From contig NZ_QEXV01000005.1 in NCBI RefSeq assembly GCF_003122085.1, forward strand, positions 124,001-188,000: 64,000 nucleotides of DNA, in the 5' to 3' direction. The DNA is from Marinicauda salina. GTDB lineage: Bacteria; Pseudomonadota; Alphaproteobacteria; Caulobacterales; Maricaulaceae. The position numbers and the translations under genes were made by a program. Position 1 is the stretch's first letter; each line of letters opens with the position of its first letter. The notes beneath the pieces are model-generated. The model made no database searches. It was not told the origin of the DNA and worked only from the letters and a program-made list of their open reading frames with translations. Shown one piece after another: positions 1 through 8,206 of this stretch.

Positions 1-410
1 TGATGGCCGACATCTTCAACAATTTCGATCGTCAGACCGAAAACCGCTTCCTCGCCGCACTCGAGGAGCGCAACCGCGATTCCGCGGAGAAGATCCGCTC
101 GCTGATGTTCGTGTTCGAGGATCTCAGCCAGCTCGACCCGCAGGGCATCCAGACGCTGCTGCGCGCCGTCGACAAGGACGAGCTCGGCCTGGCGCTCAAG
201 GGCGCGTCGGACAATCTGCGCGACCTGTTCTTCTCCAACATGTCCGAACGCGCCGCGAAGATCCTGCGCGAGGACATGGCCAGCATGGGGCCGGTCCGGC
301 TCAAGGACGTCGACGCCGCCCAGACCTCGATGGTCAATCTCGCCAAAGACCTCGCCGCCAAGGGAGAAATCATGATCTCCGACGGCGGCGAGGACGAGCT
401 GATCTACTAG
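1..410 (+). CDS. fliG: Flagellar motor switch protein FliG, C-terminal part (5' truncated by window)
   Basis: This is the C-terminal part of FliG, the switch-complex protein at the cytoplasmic face of the MS ring that transmits torque from the stator. The reading frame is already open at base 1, so the gene begins upstream of the window; the ATG at base 3 is an internal methionine. The visible 135 residues carry the FliG C-terminal pattern, with a [14 protein letters not shown] segment, a charged torque helix region and a [12 protein letters not shown] segment, and end in the acidic tail usual for the family. It is followed after 10 bp by flbE/fliH, fliN and flbD, which matches the fliF-fliG-flbE-fliN-flbD order of Caulobacter. 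Identification is firm; the true start is not visible. Confidence 0.95.
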   Translation, partial: MADIFNNFDRQTENRFLAALEERNRDSAEKIRSLMFVFEDLSQLDPQGIQTLLRAVDKDELGLALKGASDNLRDLFFSNMSERAAKILREDMASMGPVRLKDVDAAQTSMVNLAKDLAAKGEIMISDGGEDELIY

Positions 411-420
411 GAGGCGCGCG

Positions 421-1101
421 ATGACGACCGCCCACAAGCGCTACGCCTTCGACCGGGTCTTCGACCACGACGGCACGGTTCTGCGCGACGGCGACCGGGT
501 GAAGCGCATGCTCACCGAGGCCGAGGCCGAGGAGCGCGCCGCCGCGGCGGCGAAGGCGGCGCTCGAATCCGAGGAGGCGAAGTCCTCGGCGGCCGCCGCC
601 GAGGCGCTCCGGACGATCGCCGGGCGGGCCCAGGCCGTGCTCCAGCGCATGGACGCCGAATCCGAGCGCATGCGCGAGGAAGCGGCCCGGCTGGCCGTGG
701 CGGCCGCGCGAGTCATCGCCGGCCGGGCGCTCGACCGCTACGCCGCCGACACCGTCGAGGCCTGCGCGCGCGAGGCGCTGGCCGACCTGCGCGGCGAGCC
801 GCGGCTGGCGCTTCGGGTGACCCCCTCGCTGGTCGACGAGCTCTCGCAACGCCTGCAGGACGAGGCCGACCTGGCCGGCTTCGAGGGTGCGGTCATCGTG
901 CGCGGCGACGAGGAAGTCGCGCTGGGCGACTGCGTACTCGAATGGCGCTCCGGCGCCATCGAGCGCACGAGCGCGGAGATCGAGGCCCGCATCGGCGAGG
1001 CCGTCGAGCGCTGGCTCGCCCGGCCTCGCGCGGACGCCGCATCCAAAGAAGACGCCCCCGACGACGGCGACGCCGCGACAGACGACGGCGCGGCCGCATA
1101 G
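421..1101 (+). CDS. flbE: Flagellar assembly protein FliH/FlbE
   Basis: This 226-residue protein occupies the flbE (fliH) position between fliG and fliN. FliH-type proteins bind the export ATPase FliI as a dimer and tether it to the C ring. The central part (about residues 25-110) is a long alanine- and glutamate-rich helix expected to form a coiled coil. The C-terminal half (about 110-200) resembles the FliH/V-ATPase subunit E fold, and the last 20 residues are acidic. The start follows a GGAGG-type ribosome site. Sequence conservation in this family is low, so the assignment rests on position, length and helix pattern. FliI and FliJ, its expected partners, lie at 8.2-10.0 kb. Confidence 0.8.
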   Translation: MTTAHKRYAFDRVFDHDGTVLRDGDRVKRMLTEAEAEERAAAAAKAALESEEAKSSAAAAEALRTIAGRAQAVLQRMDAESERMREEAARLAVAAARVIAGRALDRYAADTVEACAREALADLRGEPRLALRVTPSLVDELSQRLQDEADLAGFEGAVIVRGDEEVALGDCVLEWRSGAIERTSAEIEARIGEAVERWLARPRADAASKEDAPDDGDAATDDGAAA

Positions 1102-1110
1102 GAGACGAAG

Positions 1111-1494
1111 ATGAGCGACGAGAGCGATCTGAATCTGCCCGACCTGGATGGGGACGCCGACGCCGCATCCCCCGACGCCGAGGCCCCGCAGACCGAGACG
1201 TCCGGGGAGATCGGCCAGGCGCTGATCGAGGACGAGGCGCGCAACGCCGCCGACCTCGCCCCGGTCTTCGAGGTCCCCGTCAACATCTCGGCCGTGCTGG
1301 GCAAGGCCCATATCGACGTGAACTCGCTGCTCAAGCTGTCCTCGGGCTCGGTGCTCGAGCTCGACCGCAAGGTCGGCGAGGCCATCGACATCTACGTGAA
1401 CAACCGCCTCGTGGCGCGAGGCGAAGTCGTGGTCGTGGAGGATCGCCTCGGCGTGACCATGACCGAAATCATCAAGGACGGCGACGTCAGCTGA
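1111..1494 (+). CDS. fliN: Flagellar motor switch protein FliN
   Basis: FliN forms the base of the cytoplasmic C ring, where it binds phosphorylated CheY and the FliH-FliI complex. The 127 residues comprise an acidic, variable N-terminal segment (about 1-45) and a SpoA/FliN domain (about 50-125). That domain contains the typical VPVNISAVLGKAHI segment, LLKLSSGSVLELDR and a VNNRLVARGEVVVV strand pair. The gene follows flbE by 9 bp, with GGAGA before the ATG, and is probably translated from the same message. Length and motifs are normal for the family. Confidence 0.95.
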   Translation: MSDESDLNLPDLDGDADAASPDAEAPQTETSGEIGQALIEDEARNAADLAPVFEVPVNISAVLGKAHIDVNSLLKLSSGSVLELDRKVGEAIDIYVNNRLVARGEVVVVEDRLGVTMTEIIKDGDVS

Positions 1495-1529
1495 ACGCGG
1501 ACCGTCGTGCGACATAGGGAGATCGACCC

Positions 1530-2891
1530 ATGCGCGTGCTCATCGTCGGCAGCCTCGGCGGCCAGCTTTCCGCGGCCACCAAGATCGCCATGGATCGCGG
1601 CGCGAAGGTCGCTCATGTGGACACCATCGAGCAGGCCACCGGCTATCTGCGGGCCGGCCGCGGCGCCGACCTGCTCATGGTCGACGTCGATCTCGACATC
1701 GCCGCCCTGATCGCGGCCAACGAGGCCGAGCGCATCACCGTGCCGCTGGTCGCCTGCGGGGTGAACGTCAAGCCCGAGGCCGCCGCCGGCGCGATCCGGT
1801 CCGGCGCCAAGGAATTCATCCACCTGCCGCCGGAGCCCGATCTGATCGCGGCGGTGCTGGCGGCGGTCTCCGACGACGAGCGCCCACTGATCGTGCGCGA
1901 TCCGGCGATGAAGGAGGTGATCGCGCTGGCCGAACGCGTCGCGCCGTCCGAGGCCTCGGTGCTGATCACCGGCGAGAGCGGCGTCGGCAAGGAGGTGATG
2001 GCGCGCTATCTGCACAAGAAGTCGAAGCGCGCCGACAAGGCCTTCGTCTCGGTCAATTGCGCGGCGATCCCCGAGAACCTGCTCGAATCCGAATTGTTCG
2101 GCCACGAGAAGGGCGCCTTTACCGGCGCCGTGGCGCGGCGCGTGGGCAAGTTCGAGGAGGCCGACGGCGGCACGCTGCTGCTCGACGAGATCTCCGAGAT
2201 GGACGCCCGGCTGCAGGCCAAGCTGCTGCGCGCCCTGCAGGAGCGCGAGATCGACCGCGTCGGCGGCAACAAGCCGGTCAAGGTCGACATCCGCGTGATC
2301 GCCACCTCGAACCGCGATCTCCACAAGGCGGTGCGCGAGGGCGAGTTCCGCGAGGACCTGCTGTTCCGGCTGAACGTCGTCAATCTCGCCGTGCCGCCGC
2401 TGCGCGAGCGTCCCGAGGACGCCGTCGCGCTGGCCGAGCACTTCGTGAAGAAATACGCCAAGGCCAACGGCCTGCCCGAGCGCACGCTGGGCGACGCGGC
2501 GAAGACGCTCGTCACCTCGCGCGAATGGCGCGGCAATGTGCGCGAGCTGGAGAACGCCATGCATCGCGCCGTGCTGCTGGCCGGCGGCGAGGAGATCACG
2601 CCCGAGGCCATCCGCATGCCCGACGGTTCGAATTTCGCCGCCGGCGGCGGGGGCGTGGCGCGTCAGGCCGCCGAGGCCGCCGAGGAAGCCGTCAATCTCG
2701 TCGGCAAGACCGTCGCCGAGGTCGAGCAGGACCTCATCCTCGACACGCTCGATCACTGCCTCGGCAACCGCACGCACGCAGCGACCATTCTCGGCATCTC
2801 GATCCGCACGCTCAGGAACAAGCTCAAGCTCTATTCCGACCAGGGCGTCCACGTGCCCGGTCCCGGCGAGACCCGCGCCGGGGCGGCGTGA
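1530..2891 (+). CDS. flbD: Sigma54-dependent flagellar regulator FlbD
   Basis: FlbD is an NtrC-type enhancer-binding protein that activates late flagellar operons with RNA polymerase-sigma54 and represses early ones. The central AAA+ domain has a Walker A motif GESGVGKE at about 148-155, the sigma54-contact loop GAFTGA at 195-200 and a Walker B LLLDE near 215. A Fis-type helix-turn-helix lies at about 400-440. The N-terminal receiver-like domain (1-115) is degenerate: the usual acidic pair after the first strand is replaced by a VGSLGG segment. In Caulobacter, FlbD activity is controlled by FliX rather than by a conventional kinase. It is the last gene of the fliG-flbE-fliN-flbD unit; a palindrome-rich spacer follows. 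Confidence 0.95.
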   Translation: MRVLIVGSLGGQLSAATKIAMDRGAKVAHVDTIEQATGYLRAGRGADLLMVDVDLDIAALIAANEAERITVPLVACGVNVKPEAAAGAIRSGAKEFIHLPPEPDLIAAVLAAVSDDERPLIVRDPAMKEVIALAERVAPSEASVLITGESGVGKEVMARYLHKKSKRADKAFVSVNCAAIPENLLESELFGHEKGAFTGAVARRVGKFEEADGGTLLLDEISEMDARLQAKLLRALQEREIDRVGGNKPVKVDIRVIATSNRDLHKAVREGEFREDLLFRLNVVNLAVPPLRERPEDAVALAEHFVKKYAKANGLPERTLGDAAKTLVTSREWRGNVRELENAMHRAVLLAGGEEITPEAIRMPDGSNFAAGGGGVARQAAEAAEEAVNLVGKTVAEVEQDLILDTLDHCLGNRTHAATILGISIRTLRNKLKLYSDQGVHVPGPGETRAGAA

Positions 2892-2918
2892 CGGGGATGG
2901 CGGTTCACAGCATCCCTG

Positions 2919-3069
2919 CTCCCCCCTCGTGGGGGAGCTGTCCGCCCCCGGGTCCGGCCATCGGCCGGCCCGAGGACAGGCTCCGCCGACTGAGGGGGGG
3001 CGCCGCTCTCCGATCCCACCCCCTCCGTCTGACGCTCCGCGTCAGCCACCTCCCCCATCGAGGGGGAGG
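2919..3069. repeat. Intergenic palindromic repeat cluster between flbD and flhA
   Basis: The 213-bp gap between flbD and flhA is largely filled by short palindromes. A CTCCCCC...GGGGGAG hairpin lies at 2919-2937, a perfect CTGACGC/GCGTCAG pair at 3029-3045, and CCTCCCCC...GGGGGAGG at 3049-3069. The same family recurs near 22.1-22.3, 28.76-28.90 and 59.4-59.5 kb. It looks like a dispersed REP/MITE-type element, and it could act as a transcription attenuator between flbD and flhA. Confidence 0.75.
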
Positions 3070-3104
3070 AGGGCGTGCAATCGCGCAGCCAGGCGATCGT
3101 CACC

Positions 3105-5216
3105 ATGGCTGACGCTTCCGCCTCATCCGGCTCGGGCGGCCTGAACTGGGCCGCGATCGGACGGCGCCTCGCCCGCGGCGACGTGGCGATGGCCATCGGC
3201 GTGCTCGCCATCCTGGTGATGCTCATCCTGCCGATGCCGCGGGTGCTGCTGGACTTCTCGCTGGCGATCTCCATCTGCTTCTCGGTGCTCGTCCTGATGA
3301 CGGCGCTGTTCATCCGCTCGCCGCTGGAGTTCACCGCCTTCCCGGCGGTGCTGCTCATCGCGACCATGCTGCGGCTGGGGCTCAACGTCGCCTCGACGCG
3401 GCTGATCCTGTCGCAGGGCTCGGAGGGCACGAACGCGGCCGGCGAGATCATCGAGGCGTTCGGCGCCTTCGTGATGCAGGGCAATTTCGTCATCGGGATC
3501 ATCGTCTTCATCATCCTGGTGATCGTGAACTTCGTGGTGATCACCAAGGGCTCGGGACGCATCGCCGAGGTCGCCGCCCGCTTCACGCTGGACGCCATGC
3601 CCGGCAAGCAGATGGCCATCGACGCCGACCTGTCCTCCGGACTGATCACCGAGGACGAGGCGCGCGCCCGCCGCAAGGAGCTCGAGGACCAGTCGAACTT
3701 CTTCGGCGCCATGGACGGCGCGTCGAAATTCGTCCGCGGCGACGCCGTTGCCGGCATCCTGATCACCTCGATCAACCTGATCGGCGGCATGATCATCGGC
3801 GTCGCCCAGTCCGGCATGGACTTCTCCGACGCGGCCAACACCTACTCCACGCTGACCATCGGCGACGGGCTGGTTTCGCAGATCCCCGCGCTGATCGTGT
3901 CGCTCGCCGCGGGTCTGCTGGTGTCCAAGGCGGGCGTCGAGGGCGAGGCCGACAAGGCGGTGTTCGGCCAGCTCTCGGCCAATCCCGCCGGACTCGGCAT
4001 GGTCGGCGCCGCAGCGGTCGCCATCGGCGCCCTGCCCGGCATGCCGTTCATCCCGTTCGCGCTGATGGGCGGAGGGGCCGCCTCGCTGGCCTGGTTCACG
4101 ACGCGGCGCCTCCAGGCCCGGGAAGCCGAGGCCGAGGTCGCCGCGGCCCACGAGGCCGAGACCCAGCAGGCCGAGGCCGCCGAGCCGCCGATCGAGGAGA
4201 CGCTGCAGATCGACGAGCTCAAGATCGAGCTCGGCTACTCGCTGCTGCCCCTGATCAACGACGTCGAAGGCCGCCGGCTCACCGACCAGATCAAGGCGCT
4301 CAGACGCAACATCGCCCAGGAGACCGGCTTCGTGGTCCCCTCGGTGCGCATCGTCGACAACATGCAGCTGGCCGGCGACCACTACGTCATCCGCGTCAAG
4401 GAGATGGAGGCCGGCGCAGGCGTGCTGAAGATGCGCCAGCTGCTGGTCATGGATCCCAGCGGCGCCCAGGTCGACCTGCCGGGAACCCACGTCAAGGAGC
4501 CCGCCTTCGGCCTGCCGGCGACCTGGATCGACGAGAATCTCCGCGAGGAGGCGACCTTCCGCGGCTACACCATCGTCGATCCGGCGGCCGTGCTGGTCAC
4601 GCATCTCACCGAGATCCTGCGCGACAACATGGCCGACCTGCTCAACTACGCGGCCGTCGAGAAGCTGCTCGAGGGGCTGTCGAAGGAGCACAAGAAGCTG
4701 CTCGACGAGATCACGCCCTCGCAGATCACGCACGCGGGCATCCAGCGCGTGCTTCAGAACCTGCTCAAGGAGCGCGTCTCGATCCGCGACCTCTCCGGCA
4801 TCGTCGAGGGAATCGCCGAGGCGAGCGCGGCGACGCAGAATCTCGACGCCGTCACCGAGCACGTGCGCACCCGGCTGTCGCGCCAGATCTGCCAGGCCAA
4901 TGTCGGGCCCGACGGGGCCCTGCCGGTGATCTCGATCTCGCCGCAATGGGAGCAGGCCTTCGCCGAGGCGATGGTCGGCGACGGCGACCGGCGTCAGCTG
5001 GCGCTGGCGCCGTCGAAGCTGCGCGACTTCGTCGCCGCGGTGCGCGACGCCTTCGACCGCGCCGGAGCGGCCGGCGAGGCGCCGGTGCTTCTCACCAGCC
5101 CGGGAATCCGTCCATACGTGCGGTCGCTCACCGAGCGCTTCCGCCCGCAGACGACCGTGATCAGCCAGAACGAGATCCATCCCAGCGCGCGGCTGAAGAC
5201 GGTGGGCGAAGTCTAG
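3105..5216 (+). CDS. flhA: Flagellar export gate protein FlhA
   Basis: FlhA is the large inner-membrane subunit of the flagellar type III export gate. The 703 residues comprise an N-terminal membrane domain with about eight hydrophobic segments (roughly 25-330) and a cytoplasmic domain (roughly 370-700) that docks chaperone-substrate complexes. The FHIPEP-family signature region LRLGLNVASTRLIL lies near residue 95. I chose ATG 3105; an in-frame GTG at 3075 sits just after a repeat-derived purine run that resembles a ribosome site and would add 10 residues, so the start is not certain. flhF follows 9 bp downstream, indicating a flhA-flhF-flhG operon. Confidence 0.95.
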   Translation: MADASASSGSGGLNWAAIGRRLARGDVAMAIGVLAILVMLILPMPRVLLDFSLAISICFSVLVLMTALFIRSPLEFTAFPAVLLIATMLRLGLNVASTRLILSQGSEGTNAAGEIIEAFGAFVMQGNFVIGIIVFIILVIVNFVVITKGSGRIAEVAARFTLDAMPGKQMAIDADLSSGLITEDEARARRKELEDQSNFFGAMDGASKFVRGDAVAGILITSINLIGGMIIGVAQSGMDFSDAANTYSTLTIGDGLVSQIPALIVSLAAGLLVSKAGVEGEADKAVFGQLSANPAGLGMVGAAAVAIGALPGMPFIPFALMGGGAASLAWFTTRRLQAREAEAEVAAAHEAETQQAEAAEPPIEETLQIDELKIELGYSLLPLINDVEGRRLTDQIKALRRNIAQETGFVVPSVRIVDNMQLAGDHYVIRVKEMEAGAGVLKMRQLLVMDPSGAQVDLPGTHVKEPAFGLPATWIDENLREEATFRGYTIVDPAAVLVTHLTEILRDNMADLLNYAAVEKLLEGLSKEHKKLLDEITPSQITHAGIQRVLQNLLKERVSIRDLSGIVEGIAEASAATQNLDAVTEHVRTRLSRQICQANVGPDGALPVISISPQWEQAFAEAMVGDGDRRQLALAPSKLRDFVAAVRDAFDRAGAAGEAPVLLTSPGIRPYVRSLTERFRPQTTVISQNEIHPSARLKTVGEV

Positions 5217-5225
5217 GAGACGGCG

Positions 5226-6221
5226 ATGCGGCTGCGCACCTTCACCGGGGCCAACATGACCGAGGCGATGGCCGCGGTCCGCCGCGAGCTGGGCGCCGAC
5301 GCGGTGATCATCCACACCGCGACCGCCGCCGACGGCGGCGTCGAGATCCGCGCCGCCGCCGAGCGCGCCGAGGTCGCCGCCTCGACCGAGACCGCCGAGG
5401 CCGCCGTCGCCCGCCGCGACAAGGAGCGCGCCCGGGCCCGCGGCGACGCCGCCGACGGGCTTACGCGCATCGCCCGCGCCCTGTCCTGGCACAACCCGCC
5501 CGAGCGCGCCGCCGAGGCGCTGATGGACGCCGCGGTCAATCTCGAGGACGGCGAGGCCACGGCCACGCTCGCCCGGGCCATCGACGCGCGCTACGCCGTC
5601 CACCCGGTCGAACCCGATCCCGGCCGGCCGCTGCTGTTCGCCGGACCGCCCGGGGCGGGCAAGTCCTCGGTCGTGGGCAAGCTCGCCGCCAGATGCGTCG
5701 CCCAGGGTCTCGCGCCGGTCATCGTCGGCGCCGACCGCGGCGCCGGGGCGCGCGAGCAGCTGTCGGCCTACGCCGCGGCGATGGAGGTCCGCTTCGAGGA
5801 CGCCGACGGGCCGCGCGAACTCGAAGCGCTGGTGCGCGACCTGCCCGCCGGGCCGGTGCTCATCGACGCGCCGGGCATCAATCCCTTCGAACTCGACGAT
5901 CTCGACGACCTGCAGGCGCTGGCCGCCTCCGCCGACGCCGAGATCGTCGCGGTGATGGACGCCGGCCAGGCGCCCGGCGACGCCGAGGACGCCGCCGCCC
6001 TGCTGGCCTCGATCGGGGCCGGCCGGGTGATCGCCACGAAGCTCGACTCGGCGCGCCGACTCGGCGCCCTGCTGGGTTTCGGCGAAGCGGGACTGGCCTA
6101 CGCCCAGATCGCCGCCTCGCCCTATATCGGCGGCGGCCTCGCCCCGGCGACGCCGCTGAGACTCGCCCGCGCCCTGCTCGACGACTTCGCCATGGACCCT
6201 GATCAGGAGACCCGCCAATGA
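5226..6221 (+). CDS. flhF: Flagellar SRP-like GTPase FlhF
   Basis: FlhF is an SRP-family GTPase that marks the pole for flagellum assembly. The first residues, MRLRTFTGANMTEAMAAVRR, match the FlhF amino terminus, followed by an alanine-rich variable region to about 80. The G domain has GPPGAGKSS at 140-148 and TKLD at 271-274, followed by RRLGALL. The G3 element reads DAPG at 214-217 rather than the usual DTAGR, and at 331 residues the protein is shorter than many FlhF proteins. It overlaps flhG by 4 bp, so the two are probably translationally coupled. The assignment is supported by both neighbours. Confidence 0.88.
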   Translation: MRLRTFTGANMTEAMAAVRRELGADAVIIHTATAADGGVEIRAAAERAEVAASTETAEAAVARRDKERARARGDAADGLTRIARALSWHNPPERAAEALMDAAVNLEDGEATATLARAIDARYAVHPVEPDPGRPLLFAGPPGAGKSSVVGKLAARCVAQGLAPVIVGADRGAGAREQLSAYAAAMEVRFEDADGPRELEALVRDLPAGPVLIDAPGINPFELDDLDDLQALAASADAEIVAVMDAGQAPGDAEDAAALLASIGAGRVIATKLDSARRLGALLGFGEAGLAYAQIAASPYIGGGLAPATPLRLARALLDDFAMDPDQETRQ

Positions 6222-7039
6222 GCGCCCTGCCCGCCGGCTCGGACAACGTCGCGGCCGCGCAGCCCCGCGCCGCCGGCCCCATCCTCGCGGTCGCCTCCGG
6301 CAAGGGCGGCGTCGGCAAGACCGTCGTCGCCTCGGCGCTGGCGCGGGCCTTTTCCCGCCGCGGCGAGAGCGTGCTGCTCGTCGACGCCGATCTTGGCATG
6401 GCCAATATCGACGTCCAGCTGGGCCTGAACCCGCCGGGCGATCTCGCCGCCATCGTCGCCGGCCGCGTCGGCCTGCGCGAAGCGATCGCGCCGGCCTGCG
6501 GCGGATCGGGCAAGCGCGGCGGGTTCGACGTGCTCTCGGGCCGGTCGGGCTCGGCCGCCCTGGCCAGTCTTGACCCGGAGGCGGTGGGCCGCCTCGCAGC
6601 GGGGCTCACGGCCGCCTCGATGTCCTACGACCGCACCATCCTCGATCTCGCCGCCGGCGCCGACCGCGCCACGGTGCGTCTCGGCGCGGCGGCCGACGAC
6701 GTGCTCGTGGTCGTCAACGACGAGCCCACCGCGCTCACCGACGCCTACGCCTTCGTCAAGGCGCTCAGGCTGCGCGACGAGGGCGCCGCGCCGTTCATCG
6801 TCGTCAACAACGCGCCCGACCGGCGCGCCGCCGACGGCGCCTATGCGACCTTCGCCAAGACCTGCGAGAGCTTTCTCGGCTTCCGGCCGCCGCTGGCCGG
6901 CGTCGTCCGGCGGGATTCCCATGTCGGGCTGGCGATCCGGGCGCAGAGCGCGCTCGGCCTGCGCTATCCCGACTGCGAGGCGTCGACCGATCTCGACGGT
7001 CTCACCGCCGCGCTCGCCGAGGGCGTCGAGTCCGGCTAG
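6218..7039 (+). CDS. flhG: MinD/ParA-like flagellar number regulator FlhG (FleN)
   Basis: FlhG/FleN is a MinD-type ATPase that works against FlhF to keep flagellar number at one. The 273-residue protein has the deviant Walker A motif KGGVGKT at 29-35 and a VLLVDADLGMANIDVQLG segment typical of the MinD/FlhG branch. The A' and B motifs are recognisable, but the membrane-targeting C-terminal helix is not obvious. Its ATG overlaps the flhF stop. Membership in the MinD family is certain; the FlhG role rests on linkage to flhA and flhF. Confidence 0.88.
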   Translation: MSALPAGSDNVAAAQPRAAGPILAVASGKGGVGKTVVASALARAFSRRGESVLLVDADLGMANIDVQLGLNPPGDLAAIVAGRVGLREAIAPACGGSGKRGGFDVLSGRSGSAALASLDPEAVGRLAAGLTAASMSYDRTILDLAAGADRATVRLGAAADDVLVVVNDEPTALTDAYAFVKALRLRDEGAAPFIVVNNAPDRRAADGAYATFAKTCESFLGFRPPLAGVVRRDSHVGLAIRAQSALGLRYPDCEASTDLDGLTAALAEGVESG

Positions 7040-7074
7040 ACTGCGGGAGCGACGCGCCGAAGGGGGGAGCGGCC

Positions 7075-7401
7075 ATGATCGTGGAGATCTTCCAGCGACT
7101 TTCAGCCGGGTTCACCCCGACCGAGTGGATCTTCCTCGTCCTGGCCTCGATCGTCGCCGCGCTGGTGATGCGCCACTGGACCCATCTCACCGCGGCGGCG
7201 CTGATCGTCTACACCATCGACGCGGCGATCCGCTTCGTCATGGCGTGGATGTCGGCGGGCGACGTGCCGGCGAACTACGCGCTGAGCATCGCGGTCGCGC
7301 GCTTCGACCAGCACGGCTTCGCCGCGACGCTGCGGCCCTTCCTCTATTTCGGCCTGATCGCGCTGATCTATCTCACCAAGCGGCGCTACGGCGCGCGGTG
7401 A
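7075..7401 (+). CDS. Small predicted membrane protein
   Basis: I do not recognise this 108-residue protein. It has a hydrophobic segment at about 17-33, a second at 42-58 and a third at about 86-102, and ends in a basic KRRYGAR tail, which suggests a three-pass inner-membrane protein with a cytoplasmic C terminus. The ATG follows a strong AGGGGGGAG site. It lies 35 bp after flhG on the same strand and could be the last gene of the flhA operon. It ends 6 bp before the convergent gene at 7408, separated by a weak CCCGC...GCGGG hairpin. Confidence 0.7.
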   Translation: MIVEIFQRLSAGFTPTEWIFLVLASIVAALVMRHWTHLTAAALIVYTIDAAIRFVMAWMSAGDVPANYALSIAVARFDQHGFAATLRPFLYFGLIALIYLTKRRYGAR

Positions 7402-7407
7402 ACCCGC

Positions 7408-8112
7408 CTACCAGCGGGCGTGGAAGGTGACGCCGACGAATTCGTCGGTCTCCTCCCAGTTCTGCGTGCCGAGCTCGAAGCGGCGCTCCTCGCGGACATA
7501 GCCGAGGCTCGCCCAGCGCCCCTCGCCGAGCTCGAGGGCGAGGCCGGCGTGGGCGTCGCCCACCGAGGCGACCGATCCGACGGGCAGGAGCTCCATGTCG
7601 CGCAGCTCGCCGCGCGACGCCGCGGCGAGATTGCGCAGCCCGTCGCCGGGCGCCATCGCGTAGGTCTCGCTGTCGACGCCCCCGACGAGCCAGACGCGGG
7701 GCCGATCGCCCGCCGGCTGCGTCGTCGCCGCGACCTCGAGACGGAAACGCCGTTCGGCGGCGTGCGAATCCTCGGCGTAGCTCAGCGACGCGCCCGGGCG
7801 CACCGCGAGATGCAGGTCGCCCGCCGGCGCGGCGGCGACGAACTCGACGGCGCGGTTCCCGGCGACGGCGAATTCGGCCGGCGGCTCCGGGGCCAGGCGC
7901 GGCGTGGGCGCGGCGAACTCCGCCGCCGTCGCCGGCGGACCCGGGTCGACGGAAGACGACGCAGTCGACTCGGCGGCCGCCGCGGCGATGCGCTCGAGCA
8001 GGTTCAGCTGGGAGAGATCGGAATTGGCGGTGGGGATGAGCACGAAAAAGGCGCCGGCCAGGGCCACCGCCCCGGCGAACCGCTTGTCTGTTCCTGCCCG
8101 GCGCTTGTTCAC
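7408..8112 (-). CDS. Exported or anchored hypothetical protein, CtrA-box upstream
   Basis: I do not recognise this 234-residue protein. A basic N terminus is followed by a hydrophobic segment at about 12-28, then a proline/alanine-rich linker to about 80. The C-terminal two thirds alternates polar and hydrophobic residues in beta-strand fashion and ends in an aromatic residue (FHARW), reminiscent of outer-membrane beta proteins but not proof of one. Upstream lie a near-consensus CtrA box (8170-8184) and a GANTC site (8141), so cell-cycle control is plausible. It sits between flagellar genes, so a motility or envelope role is possible but unproven. Confidence 0.65.
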   Translation of the reverse strand: MNKRRAGTDKRFAGAVALAGAFFVLIPTANSDLSQLNLLERIAAAAAESTASSSVDPGPPATAAEFAAPTPRLAPEPPAEFAVAGNRAVEFVAAAPAGDLHLAVRPGASLSYAEDSHAAERRFRLEVAATTQPAGDRPRVWLVGGVDSETYAMAPGDGLRNLAAASRGELRDMELLPVGSVASVGDAHAGLALELGEGRWASLGYVREERRFELGTQNWEETDEFVGVTFHARW

Positions 8113-8169
8113 CGACCAGCCTCCCGACCACCAAGGTCAGGATTCCAGCGATCGCGCCCCCCGGCAAGG

Positions 8170-8184
8170 TTGACGGCGTATTAA
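8170..8184 (-). promoter_or_regulatory. Candidate CtrA-binding box
   Basis: The sequence reads TTGA-N7-TTAA, seven of eight conserved positions of the CtrA consensus TTAA-N7-TTAA. It lies 58 bp upstream of the minus-strand gene starting at 8112, with a GATTC CcrM site at 8141-8145 between them. This is a sequence match only. Confidence 0.45.
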
Positions 8185-8206
8185 GTTATCCACGGATCGG
8201 GACCGC

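Noticed and set aside
2919-3069. A CRISPR array or rho-independent terminator for flbD
   Set aside because: Repeats are palindromic and unequally spaced without spacers; no T tract follows the stems.
3123-6218. A 1031-codon minus-strand open frame opposite flhA-flhF
   Set aside because: The plus strand encodes clear FlhA and FlhF. The antisense frame has high-GC composition bias, no domains, and starts and stops unrelated to gene signals.
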